A DNA stretch of 34,361 nucleotides. Source: an uncultured Bacteroidales bacterium. GTDB lineage: Bacteria > Bacteroidota > Bacteroidia > Bacteroidales > UBA932. The stretch is taken from positions 1 to 34,361 of the forward strand of contig ONWU01000022.1 in NCBI GenBank assembly GCA_900321655.1, read 5' to 3'. The translations under genes and the position numbers were made by a program. Each line of letters starts with the position of its first letter. Position 1 is the stretch's first letter. Of this stretch, positions 8,703 to 16,785 are shown in pieces. Under the pieces are notes generated by a model. It was not told where the DNA came from. It was given only the letters and a program-made list of their open reading frames with translations, and made no database searches.

Positions 8703-9449
8703 TTATTTTTCCAGCCAGGCGAGGAAATCATCCACGCGGGCGCGGGAGACCGTAAAATCCGTGAGCTCCGGAAAGCCGCGGCGAAGGGTGACCTGCAATC
8801 GGCCTCCCATCAGGCGGGAGACGGAATCTATGACGCCTTCAGAGATGATGCAGCTGCGGGAGATGCGGAAAAAGGCCGACGGGTCCAGGCTCTCGGCCAG
8901 GGTGTCCAGGGATTCGTCCATGACGTACGAGGCCCCGGAAGTGGTGACGATGAAGGAGTTCTTGGCCTCGGAGTAGAAATAGGCGATGTCCGAGGTGCGC
9001 ACCGGGACGATGCGGTTGTTCATCCGGATGAGGAACTTCTCTTTTCGCACCTGGTCCAGCATCCGGCGCACGGTTTCCGCGGCAGGCTTTGCCGCCTGTC
9101 CGCTTTCCACGCGGGAGATGGCCCTCCGGAGCTCCGTAAGGCCGATGGGCTTGAGCAGATAATCCACGGCATTCACCTCGAAGGCCTGCACGGCGTACTG
9201 ATCGTACGCGGTGGTCATAATGACGGGGCAGGGGAGCTCTATCTGCGTGAAGATCTCAAAGCTCCGGCCGTCGCTAAGCTCCACATCCATAAAGATAACA
9301 TCCGGAGCATCATTCGTGGAAAGCCACTGAACCGATTCCTTTACAGAACCTACGGCGCCCACAACCTCTACCTGGGGGAAATTCTGTTCCAGCAGGGTGA
9401 TCATATGCTTGCGGGCCCGCAGTTCGTCTTCTATGATGAGTGCTTTCAT
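8703..9449 (-). CDS. LytTR-family response regulator
   Basis: This 248-aa protein joins a receiver domain (about 1-120) to a LytTR DNA-binding domain (about 145-248). Acidic residues at 7-9 and Asp55 in VIFMDVEL form the phosphorylation site. TTAYDQY carries the conserved Thr, and LLKPIGL carries the Lys. The LytTR half shows KEKFLIRMNNRIVPV, AYFYSEAKNSFI and RISRSCIIS. The ATG overlaps the end of the kinase gene by 4 bp, so the two are translationally coupled. The partner kinase and the divergent MFS/Sus genes suggest control of sugar uptake, but this is inference. After the stop, the same frame stays open to 8598 with a coding-like sequence. Confidence 0.9.
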   Translation of the reverse strand: MKALIIEDELRARKHMITLLEQNFPQVEVVGAVGSVKESVQWLSTNDAPDVIFMDVELSDGRSFEIFTQIELPCPVIMTTAYDQYAVQAFEVNAVDYLLKPIGLTELRRAISRVESGQAAKPAAETVRRMLDQVRKEKFLIRMNNRIVPVRTSDIAYFYSEAKNSFIVTTSGASYVMDESLDTLAESLDPSAFFRISRSCIISEGVIDSVSRLMGGRLQVTLRRGFPELTDFTVSRARVDDFLAWLEK

Positions 9450-10639
9450 TCGTGGTTATTCTTGCGGTGTAAAGGTACGAAAAAATCTTCTGATTCCGGG
9501 ATAATGGGAATGGTAACGGAAAAACTGTGAGCCGTTTCCAGCACGGAAATCTCTTTTCCGGCAATGTCCCGGTACTGGTTACGGATATACTGCAGGCCAA
9601 TTCCGGTGTTGCTCACAGGTGTCACTTTGGGGATGAGGTTGTTGCTCACGGTAATGGACTTCCCGTCGGAGGTGGCGGTGATTACCAGGGGATTATCGGC
9701 CGATACCGCATTGTGCTTGACGGCATTTTCCACCAGCAGCTGCAAGGTGCAGGGCACGATGAGCCCCTTCGGAAGCGGTTCTCCCACCTGGTCTACAATC
9801 TCCAGCCCTTCCGGAAAGCGGATCTGCATCAGCTGCCGGTATGTGCGGGCAAATTCTATCTCCTCGTCCAGGGGCACCAGCCGCTTGCCTTCCTGCCTCA
9901 CCAGGTAGCGGTACAGGGTGGCCATTTTCTGAATGTAGTCGCTGGCCTCTTCCCGGGTGCCTTCCTGCACGATGGAATCCAGCACGTTGAGGCTGTTGAA
10001 CAGAAAATGGGGGTTCACCTGGTGCTTGAGCGCCATGTAGCGGAATTCCGCCTGGTGACGCCGGGAACGCTGGGCCGATACTTCCCGCTGCATCTGGATG
10101 GCGAAGTTCACCATGAACACCAGGGAAATGAGGGTGGTAATAACCAGCACCATCACGGCTCCTGAGTCCTGCAGCATAAAATTGCCCGTGTAGTGGGTGT
10201 CTATGTATAGGCGGATGCCGAAGACGATGGCTATGGCCACCACCAGCCAGCTGGCCTGCTGGTACCAGTTCTGCGCCCGTTCATAACCGGCCTGGCCGAA
10301 GGGAGAGAAGCGGTGGGCGAAGGCATACAGGCTCCAGCCCAGGATTTCCGTGACCAAGAAGGTGGCGATGGCGTGCTGCCAGACGGGAGAGAGCTTTCCC
10401 AGAAAGAACTGTGCGCCGATATTCCCCAGGATAAAGCCGATGGTGTTGACCAGGATGAGGGAGGTGACGGTGATTTCCACCGTGAGGTTCTCCCGGTAGC
10501 AGATGACAACGGCCATCGCCATCGTGAGGGCCGTCAGGAACATGCTGTCCGGGATGCCCAGCAGGGTGCACAGCACGGTGACGGCTACGTGCGCCAGCGC
10601 GAAGCCGTGAATGATCCAGTTGCTGGTCTTGAAGTTCAT
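9446..10639 (-). CDS. LytS-type membrane histidine kinase
   Basis: About 180 N-terminal residues form several hydrophobic membrane segments. They are followed by a short coiled stretch and the His_kinase domain, with His211 in HQVNPHFLFNSLN, typical of LytS/YehU-like kinases. A HATPase region follows (LQLLVENAVKHN, then NTGIGLQYIRNQY). It should phosphorylate the LytTR regulator encoded next. The frame could begin 9 codons upstream at 10666. However, those codons contain a good promoter (TAACTTTG, 10645-10652), so the Met at 10639 is preferred, giving 397 aa and a probable leaderless mRNA. No periplasmic sensor domain is seen, so the signal is unknown. Confidence 0.88.
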   Translation of the reverse strand: MNFKTSNWIIHGFALAHVAVTVLCTLLGIPDSMFLTALTMAMAVVICYRENLTVEITVTSLILVNTIGFILGNIGAQFFLGKLSPVWQHAIATFLVTEILGWSLYAFAHRFSPFGQAGYERAQNWYQQASWLVVAIAIVFGIRLYIDTHYTGNFMLQDSGAVMVLVITTLISLVFMVNFAIQMQREVSAQRSRRHQAEFRYMALKHQVNPHFLFNSLNVLDSIVQEGTREEASDYIQKMATLYRYLVRQEGKRLVPLDEEIEFARTYRQLMQIRFPEGLEIVDQVGEPLPKGLIVPCTLQLLVENAVKHNAVSADNPLVITATSDGKSITVSNNLIPKVTPVSNTGIGLQYIRNQYRDIAGKEISVLETAHSFSVTIPIIPESEDFFVPLHRKNNHE

Positions 10640-10644
10640 ATACG

Positions 10645-10677
10645 CAAAGTTATACATTTTTTCCATTCGTCGGCAAA
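10645..10677 (-). promoter_or_regulatory. Promoter of the kinase/response regulator operon
   Basis: On the minus strand, TTTG (plus 10674-10677), 21 bases, then TAACTTTG (10645-10652) fits the Bacteroidetes consensus well. Five bases lie between the box and the ATG at 10639. This placement decides the start codon, since the longer frame would start upstream of transcription. Confidence 0.7.
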
Positions 10678-10735
10678 TATTGTCCGTTCAGCGGAGTGTG
10701 GGATGTCGGATGCCTCTTTTTTTAATAGGAATTTC

Positions 10736-10743
10736 TACTTTTG
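10736..10743 (+). promoter_or_regulatory. -7 element of the MFS/sus operon promoter
   Basis: TACTTTTG matches TAnnTTTG and lies 30 nt before the ATG at 10774. No TTG stands at the usual distance, only a T-rich tract near 10715-10723. A weak -33 would suit a promoter that depends on an activator such as the neighbouring LytTR regulator. Confidence 0.5.
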
Positions 10744-10773
10744 CGTGCATTTTAGGCACTAAAACTATTGTCC

Positions 10774-12102
10774 ATGTCACAAAAACGTGATTTATCCTTC
10801 CGCCAGCTGGTGGATTTAAGCTTCGGCTATTTCGGGGTGCAGATTGCCTACGCCCTGCAAAGCGCCAATATCAGCCGTATTTTCGCGACGCTGGGGGCCG
10901 ATCCTCACCAGCTCTCCTTCTTCTGGATTCTTCCCCCGCTGATGGGAATGATCGTGCAGCCGCTCATCGGCAAGTATTCGGACCGCACCTGGTGCAAGAT
11001 GGGCCGGCGCAAGCCGTACCTTCTGGTGGGAGCCATCATCGCCGTTCTGGTGATGCTTATGCTGCCCAATGCCGGCAGCCTGCAGTTCAGCGCCCGGCTC
11101 TTCCTGGGCCTGAATATGGCGATGTGGTTCGGCCTGTTCTCCCTCATCTTCCTGGACACCTCTATCAATATTGCGATGCAGCCCTTCAAGATGATGGTGG
11201 GTGAGATGGTGAACGAAAAACAGAAAACGCAGGCCTACAGCATCCAGAGCTTCCTTTGCAACGCCGGTTCCCTGATGGGCTATCTGTTCCCCATCTTCTT
11301 CACCTGGATCGGCATAGCCAATACCGCTCCGGAAGGCGTGGTGCCGGACAGCGTCATCTACAGCTTCTATGTGGGTGCCGCCATCCTCATCCTCTGCGTG
11401 ATGTACACCTTCCTCCGCGTGAAGGAAATGCCTCCGAAGGAGTATGCGGAATTCCACGGAATAGATTTGCAGGCCGAGGCCGGCAAGAAGGCCGATGCGG
11501 GCCTGGTGAAACTGCTCACCAAGGCGCCCGCCACCTTCTGGACGGTGGGCCTGGTGCAGTTCTTCTGCTGGGCCGCTTTCCTGTATATGTGGACGTACAC
11601 CAACGGGGCCATTGCCGACAATGTATGGCATACCTTCGACACCAGTTCCGAAGCCTATCAGACGGCCGGTAACTGGGTGGGCGTGCTGTTTGCCGTGCAG
11701 GCCGTGGGCTCCCTGGTGTGGGCCGCCGTGCTGCCCCGCTTCAAGAGCATCAAGTTGAGCTATGTGGTGTCCCTTCTGATTGGCGCCGCAGGCTTCGCTT
11801 CGGTCTTTTTCATCCACAACCAGTACCTTCTGTTTGTGAGCTACTTCCTCATCGGCTTTGCCTGGGCCGCTATGCTGGCCCTGCCCTTCACCCTTCTCAC
11901 CAATGCCCTGGAGGGAAGCCCGTATATGGGCAGCTACCTGGGCCTTTTCAACTGCACCATCTGCCTGCCCCAGATTGTGGCGGCGGCAACGGGCGGTGCG
12001 GTTCTGAGCCTGGTGGGAGGCGGACAGCCCGCGATGATGCTGATGGCGGGCGCGTTCCTGGTGCTGGGCGCCCTGAGCGTGAGATTCATCAAAACCAAAT
12101 AA
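10774..12102 (+). CDS. MFS sugar transporter, SLC45/GPH-like (maltose or glucose uptake)
   Basis: This 442-aa protein has about 12 membrane helices. Its N-terminus (LSFRQLVDLSFGYFGVQIAYALQ) and the loop motif SDRTWCKMGRRKPY after helix 3 are typical of the sucrose/maltose:cation symporter group. This group often accompanies Sus loci in Bacteroidales. It should carry sugars released in the periplasm across the inner membrane. A TTG two codons earlier (10768) is possible, but the ATG at 10774 is preferred. The gene starts the Sus operon, and susC begins 24 bp after its stop. The exact sugar cannot be read from sequence; maltose or glucose is inferred from the SusG neighbour. Confidence 0.85.
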   Translation: MSQKRDLSFRQLVDLSFGYFGVQIAYALQSANISRIFATLGADPHQLSFFWILPPLMGMIVQPLIGKYSDRTWCKMGRRKPYLLVGAIIAVLVMLMLPNAGSLQFSARLFLGLNMAMWFGLFSLIFLDTSINIAMQPFKMMVGEMVNEKQKTQAYSIQSFLCNAGSLMGYLFPIFFTWIGIANTAPEGVVPDSVIYSFYVGAAILILCVMYTFLRVKEMPPKEYAEFHGIDLQAEAGKKADAGLVKLLTKAPATFWTVGLVQFFCWAAFLYMWTYTNGAIADNVWHTFDTSSEAYQTAGNWVGVLFAVQAVGSLVWAAVLPRFKSIKLSYVVSLLIGAAGFASVFFIHNQYLLFVSYFLIGFAWAAMLALPFTLLTNALEGSPYMGSYLGLFNCTICLPQIVAAATGGAVLSLVGGGQPAMMLMAGAFLVLGALSVRFIKTK

Positions 12103-12126
12103 ATATTAACAACTAACTACACACTA

Positions 12127-15100
12127 ATGAAAAGGATTTTAACCTCCCTCGCAGCTGTGCTAGCAGCCTGCGTTATGGTATTTGCCCAGGGCGGATACCA
12201 GGTTAAAGGTGTGGTTCAGGACGCCGTGGGCCCCGTGATTGGTGCAACCGTCATGGAACTGGGTACCACCAACGGTACTACTACCGGTATCGACGGCGAC
12301 TTTGTCCTCACCGTTTCCAGTGCCAATGCAATAGTGGAAATCTCCTGCATCGGCTACGCTACTCAAACTTTTGCGGCCAAAGACTTGCCCGCTGTCATCA
12401 CCGTCTCCGAGGATGCCGAATTCCTGGACGAGGTGGTGGTGATCGGTTACGGTACCGTGAAAAAGAGCGATATGACCGGCTCTGTCTCAACGGTTAAGGC
12501 CGACCAACTTAGCAGAGGTGTCGCGGCATCTCCTACCTCTATGCTCCAGGGCAAGAGTGCGGGTGTGGTGGTCACCTCGGGCAGTGGTGCTCCGGGTGCC
12601 GGAAACACCATCCGTATCCGTGGCGGCTCCTCCCTTCAGGCCAATAACGATCCCCTGATCGTGATTGACGGGCTGCCTATCTCCGAGGTGGGCATCAGCG
12701 GTATGAATGACTCCCTGTCTTCCATCAACCCTTCCGATATCGAAAGCTTCACCGTGCTGAAGGACGCATCGGCCACCGCCATCTTCGGTTCCCGTGCATC
12801 CAACGGTGTTATCATCATCACCACCAAGAAGGGTTCCAAATATGCCGACAGGGTGAGCGTGAATGCGGACATCACCACCTCCATCAGCCAGAACGCCAAG
12901 TATGTGGACGTGCTGGACGCCAACCAAGTTCGTGATCTGATCAGCCGCCGCTTTGGCACCACCGACGGCCCGTACCTCCTGCTGGGCAAAGCTAACACCA
13001 ATTGGCAGAAGGAAGTCTTCCGTCTGGCCAACACCATTGAGGGCAATGTCTCCGTAGCCGGAAAGGTAGGCAAGGGCAAGAACTTCTATATGCCTTGGCG
13101 TGCCTCCCTCGGTTACCACAATCAGGATGGTACTCTCAAGACGTCCAAGATGACGCGCGAGACCGTAGCCATCGCTCTCACTCCAACCCTGTTTGACGAG
13201 CACCTTACCGTGAACCTCAACGCCAAGGGTATGAACATCAACAACCGCTTTGCCGATGAGGGCGCTGTGGGTGGCGCCGTCCGCTACGACCCTACCCAGC
13301 CCGTGTACGATCCCAAGGGACTTAACGGCTATTCCTGGTGGAACTATGGCAAGGGAACCTATACTGTGGACAACTGCAACACCATGGCCGCCATCAACCC
13401 GGTGGCCCTGTTGAACGACAAAAAGGACCTGTCCAACGCCAAGCGTTTCGTGGGCAATGCCCAGTTTGACTATAAGATTCACGGTTTCGAGGATCTCCGT
13501 CTCAATGTGAACCTGGGTCTGGACTTTTCCAAGTCCCACGGTACCGTGGATGTAGCTCCTGACACGGAGCAGTCTATGCACTCCACGGCCCAGCTGGCCA
13601 ACAATCATGCTTCCGGTTATCATACGGACTACAGCCAGATGCGCCGGGACCAGACCCTGGAGGCTTACATCGACTACAGCCACACTTTTGGCAAGCACTT
13701 TGTTGACGCTCTGGTAGGTTATTCCTGGTCTCATTACTATAATGAGAGTTTCAACCAGCAGTACAAGGCCGACGGAACCCCTTCCACGGATCCTACGTAC
13801 TATCTCACCAATCCCAAGACTTCCCGGTCCGAGTACTTCCTCATCTCCTTCTTCGGCCGTGCCAACTACAGTTTCGACGACCGCTATCTCCTTACGGCCA
13901 CCATCCGTAGGGACGGTACTTCCCGCTTCGCCAACAACAAGTGGGGCCTGTTCCCTTCCGTAGCTGCCAGCTGGAACATCAAGAACGAGAAGTTCCTGCG
14001 GGACAGCCGCGCCGTGAGCGCCCTCAAGCTCCGCCTCTCCTGGGGTGAGACCGGTCAGCAGGACCTGAACGCCGGTAACTATCCTTCCCTGGCGACTTAT
14101 ACCTTCAATACGGATGCCTGTATGTATCCTTTCGGCAGTACTTTCGTAACGCCTTTGCGCCCGGACGGTTACAACGCAGACCTCAAGTGGGAAACCACCA
14201 CCACCTACAATGTGGGCTTTGACTGGGGTTTTATCAACGACCGCATCACCGGATCCGTGGACGTGTACCAGCGTAACACCAAGGACCTCCTCAACTGGAC
14301 TCCCGTGGCTGCCGGTGCCAACCTCACCAACTACCTCAACGCCAACATCGGTGACCTGAGGAACCGGGGCGTGGAAGTGGAAATGAACTTCATCCCCATT
14401 GAGACCACGAACTGGAACTGGAGAATCGGCCTCAACGCTGCCTATAACCAGACTCTGATTACCCGTCTGACCACCGATGACGAGCGCGAAGACTACTACG
14501 GCGTAGAGACTGGCGGTATTGCCGGCGGTGTCGGTAACACCGTCCAGGTACACCAGACCGGACACGCTCCCAACACCTTCTTCGTTTATAAGCAGATATA
14601 TGATACCAACGGCAATCCTATTGAAGGCGCCTATGTAGACCTTAACGGAGACGGCAAGATTACTACCGCTGACAAGTACTGCTTCCACAAGGCAGCTCCG
14701 GACTGGACCTTTGGTATGAATACCCAGCTCAGTTGGAGAAACTGGACCCTGAGTGCCAGCGCACACGCCAATGTAGGCAACTATGTTTACAACAATGTGA
14801 TGAGTAATGGTGATCTGCTTACGGATCTGTCCACCAACGGTTTCGTGAACAACCGTTATGCGACGGCCGAGCAGCACAACTTCGCCAATTTCCCTCAGTA
14901 CTGGTCCGATATGTACGTGACCGACGCTTCCTTCCTGAAGCTGGACAATGTCACCCTCCAGTATCGTTTCACCAACTTGTTCGAAGGAACCTATGTTCAC
15001 TCCAAGTCCGGTGCCCGCGACCACTTCAAGGGTATCGGCGGAAGCGTCTTCTTCTCTGTAAACAATGTAGCTACCCTCACCGGATACAGGGGCATCGACC

Positions 15101-15180
15101 CGGAACTCTTCTCCGGTATCGACAACAATATGTATCCCCGTCCCCGCACCTGGATCCTGGGTGTGAAGCTTAACTTCTAA
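12127..15180 (+). CDS. susC: SusC-like TonB-dependent outer-membrane transporter
   Basis: This 1017-aa protein has a signal peptide ending near residue 20 (VFAQ). A carboxypeptidase-regulatory-like beta domain follows (about 25-103, GVVQDAVGPVIGATV). Next comes the junction DEVVVIGYGTVKKSDMTGSV with the TonB box region, then a plug (about 115-230, with IRIRGGSSLQ and NDPLIVIDGLPI). A 22-strand beta-barrel follows, and the protein ends in Asn-Phe. It imports oligosaccharides through the outer membrane, powered by TonB, with SusD as lid. The Sus context points to malto-oligosaccharides. There is no FecR/anti-sigma signalling domain. The SusD gene starts 12 bp after the stop. Confidence 0.97.
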   Translation: MKRILTSLAAVLAACVMVFAQGGYQVKGVVQDAVGPVIGATVMELGTTNGTTTGIDGDFVLTVSSANAIVEISCIGYATQTFAAKDLPAVITVSEDAEFLDEVVVIGYGTVKKSDMTGSVSTVKADQLSRGVAASPTSMLQGKSAGVVVTSGSGAPGAGNTIRIRGGSSLQANNDPLIVIDGLPISEVGISGMNDSLSSINPSDIESFTVLKDASATAIFGSRASNGVIIITTKKGSKYADRVSVNADITTSISQNAKYVDVLDANQVRDLISRRFGTTDGPYLLLGKANTNWQKEVFRLANTIEGNVSVAGKVGKGKNFYMPWRASLGYHNQDGTLKTSKMTRETVAIALTPTLFDEHLTVNLNAKGMNINNRFADEGAVGGAVRYDPTQPVYDPKGLNGYSWWNYGKGTYTVDNCNTMAAINPVALLNDKKDLSNAKRFVGNAQFDYKIHGFEDLRLNVNLGLDFSKSHGTVDVAPDTEQSMHSTAQLANNHASGYHTDYSQMRRDQTLEAYIDYSHTFGKHFVDALVGYSWSHYYNESFNQQYKADGTPSTDPTYYLTNPKTSRSEYFLISFFGRANYSFDDRYLLTATIRRDGTSRFANNKWGLFPSVAASWNIKNEKFLRDSRAVSALKLRLSWGETGQQDLNAGNYPSLATYTFNTDACMYPFGSTFVTPLRPDGYNADLKWETTTTYNVGFDWGFINDRITGSVDVYQRNTKDLLNWTPVAAGANLTNYLNANIGDLRNRGVEVEMNFIPIETTNWNWRIGLNAAYNQTLITRLTTDDEREDYYGVETGGIAGGVGNTVQVHQTGHAPNTFFVYKQIYDTNGNPIEGAYVDLNGDGKITTADKYCFHKAAPDWTFGMNTQLSWRNWTLSASAHANVGNYVYNNVMSNGDLLTDLSTNGFVNNRYATAEQHNFANFPQYWSDMYVTDASFLKLDNVTLQYRFTNLFEGTYVHSKSGARDHFKGIGGSVFFSVNNVATLTGYRGIDPELFSGIDNNMYPRPRTWILGVKLNF

Positions 15181-15192
15181 TCAGACACAGCC

Positions 15193-16773
15193 ATGAAAAA
15201 ATATATAGCAATTGCTTTTGCAACCCTGTTTGTTGCCGTTTCCTGTGTCAAAGACCTGAACGTAACCCCCATCGATCCCAATACCGTTCTGCCCAAGGAT
15301 GTGCTCAAGGATCAGGCCGCTTTCACCAGCCTTTTGGCCAAGTGCTATCAGGGCCTTTCCAGCTCCTCTTCCTGGGGACCCAACGGCAGCCCGGACATCA
15401 GCGGTGTGGATGGAAGTTTCGGACAGTATGTCCGTGCCCTCGTGAATATGCAGGACCTCTCCACTGACGTGGTGGTCTGCTGCTGGAACGACGGTAACCT
15501 CTTTGACATCCATAATATCACTTGGAATGCCTCCAACGAGTTCGTTCTGAGTATGTATTACCGTATCTTCTATCAGATTGGCCTTTGCAACGAGTTCATC
15601 CGCCAGTCTCAGGCATCCGAAATCAGCGGTTACACCCTTAAGGACAATTACATTGCCGAAGCCCGCGCCCTTCGCCTGCTGAGCTATTATCACGCCATTG
15701 ATATGTTCGGCAATGTTCCCTTCACCGATGAGACCTCTTCCGTAGGTTCCGAAGGACCCGACCAGATTTCCCGTGCCGCCTTGTTTGAATGGATGGAGAA
15801 GGAAGCCAAGGAACTGCTCGAAGGCAGCGCCCTGGCCGCTCCCGGCAAGAATGAATACGGCCGCGCCGACAAGGGTCTTGTCCAGATGATTCTGGCCAAA
15901 CTCTACCTCAATGCCGAAGTATGGGCTGGTAAAGAGCGTTATGCAGACTGCGCTGCCATGTCCGAAACCATCATCAAAGAGTATCCTCTGCACGGTGTGT
16001 ACGCAGACCTGTTCTGCGCAGACAACCACCTCTGGAGCGCCAACACCACCTACAATGGTGATGAACTCATTTTCGTCTCCCCTCAGGATGGCGTTATGCT
16101 TCAGTCTTACGGTTCTACCAACTTCATCGTTTTCGCCTGCACCTGGACCGATTCCAACACTGGTATCGTGATGGACGCCAACGCCCGCGGTATTTCCTCC
16201 GGTTGGGGTGGTCTGAGCCTTACCGGTGCTTTCACCTCCAAGTTCGAAGATGCTGACGCCCGTGCCATGTTCTACACTGGAGACGGACTGGAGCAGTACA
16301 TCGACTACCTCCGCGGTCCCAACGGTGAATCCAACGGTTATAAGTCCCTCAAGTACACCAATGTGAACCATGACGGCTCTGCCGCACAGGCTCAGGGCTT
16401 CGTAGACACGGATTTCCCTGTGTTCCGCAGCGCCGATGCCTATCTGATGTATGCCGAATGCGCCGCTCGCGGCAAGGCAGACAAGGCCCTGGGTCAGAAG
16501 TACCTGAACGATGTGCGCAACCGCGCCGGCGTGGGCCCTCTGGATCTTACCTTGAGCAATATTATCGATGAACGCGGCCGTGAGCTGTACCTGGAAGGCG
16601 TCCGCCGTCAGGACCTCATCCGCTTCGGCCTGTTTACCTCCGGCGACTATCTTTGGGAATTCAAGGGCGGCGTTCCGGAAGGCCAGGCTGTAGATGCTCA
16701 CTACAATCTCTTCCCTCTCACCTCCGGTGATGTGAACGCCAATGGAAAACTTACCCAGAATCCCGGTTATTAA
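15193..16773 (+). CDS. susD: SusD-like surface glycan-binding lipoprotein
   Basis: This 526-aa SusD/RagB-family protein has a lipoprotein signal peptide with Cys18 (AVSC) and should be exported to the outer face of the outer membrane. Typical helical TPR-like segments are seen: YIAEARALRLLSYYHAIDMFG in the first half, and FRSADAYLMYAECA plus DERGRELYLEGVRRQDLIRFG near the end. It caps the SusC barrel and binds the sugar chain. Length and C-terminal pattern are normal. It lies between susC and the SusE/F-type gene with 12-bp gaps on both sides. Confidence 0.97.
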   Translation: MKKYIAIAFATLFVAVSCVKDLNVTPIDPNTVLPKDVLKDQAAFTSLLAKCYQGLSSSSSWGPNGSPDISGVDGSFGQYVRALVNMQDLSTDVVVCCWNDGNLFDIHNITWNASNEFVLSMYYRIFYQIGLCNEFIRQSQASEISGYTLKDNYIAEARALRLLSYYHAIDMFGNVPFTDETSSVGSEGPDQISRAALFEWMEKEAKELLEGSALAAPGKNEYGRADKGLVQMILAKLYLNAEVWAGKERYADCAAMSETIIKEYPLHGVYADLFCADNHLWSANTTYNGDELIFVSPQDGVMLQSYGSTNFIVFACTWTDSNTGIVMDANARGISSGWGGLSLTGAFTSKFEDADARAMFYTGDGLEQYIDYLRGPNGESNGYKSLKYTNVNHDGSAAQAQGFVDTDFPVFRSADAYLMYAECAARGKADKALGQKYLNDVRNRAGVGPLDLTLSNIIDERGRELYLEGVRRQDLIRFGLFTSGDYLWEFKGGVPEGQAVDAHYNLFPLTSGDVNANGKLTQNPGY

Positions 16774-16785
16774 TAGGATCCGAAT

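Noticed and set aside
12487-15024. 845-codon open frame opposite susC
   Set aside because: susC is beyond doubt on the plus strand. The antisense frame lacks any recognisable motif and arises from biased codon use.
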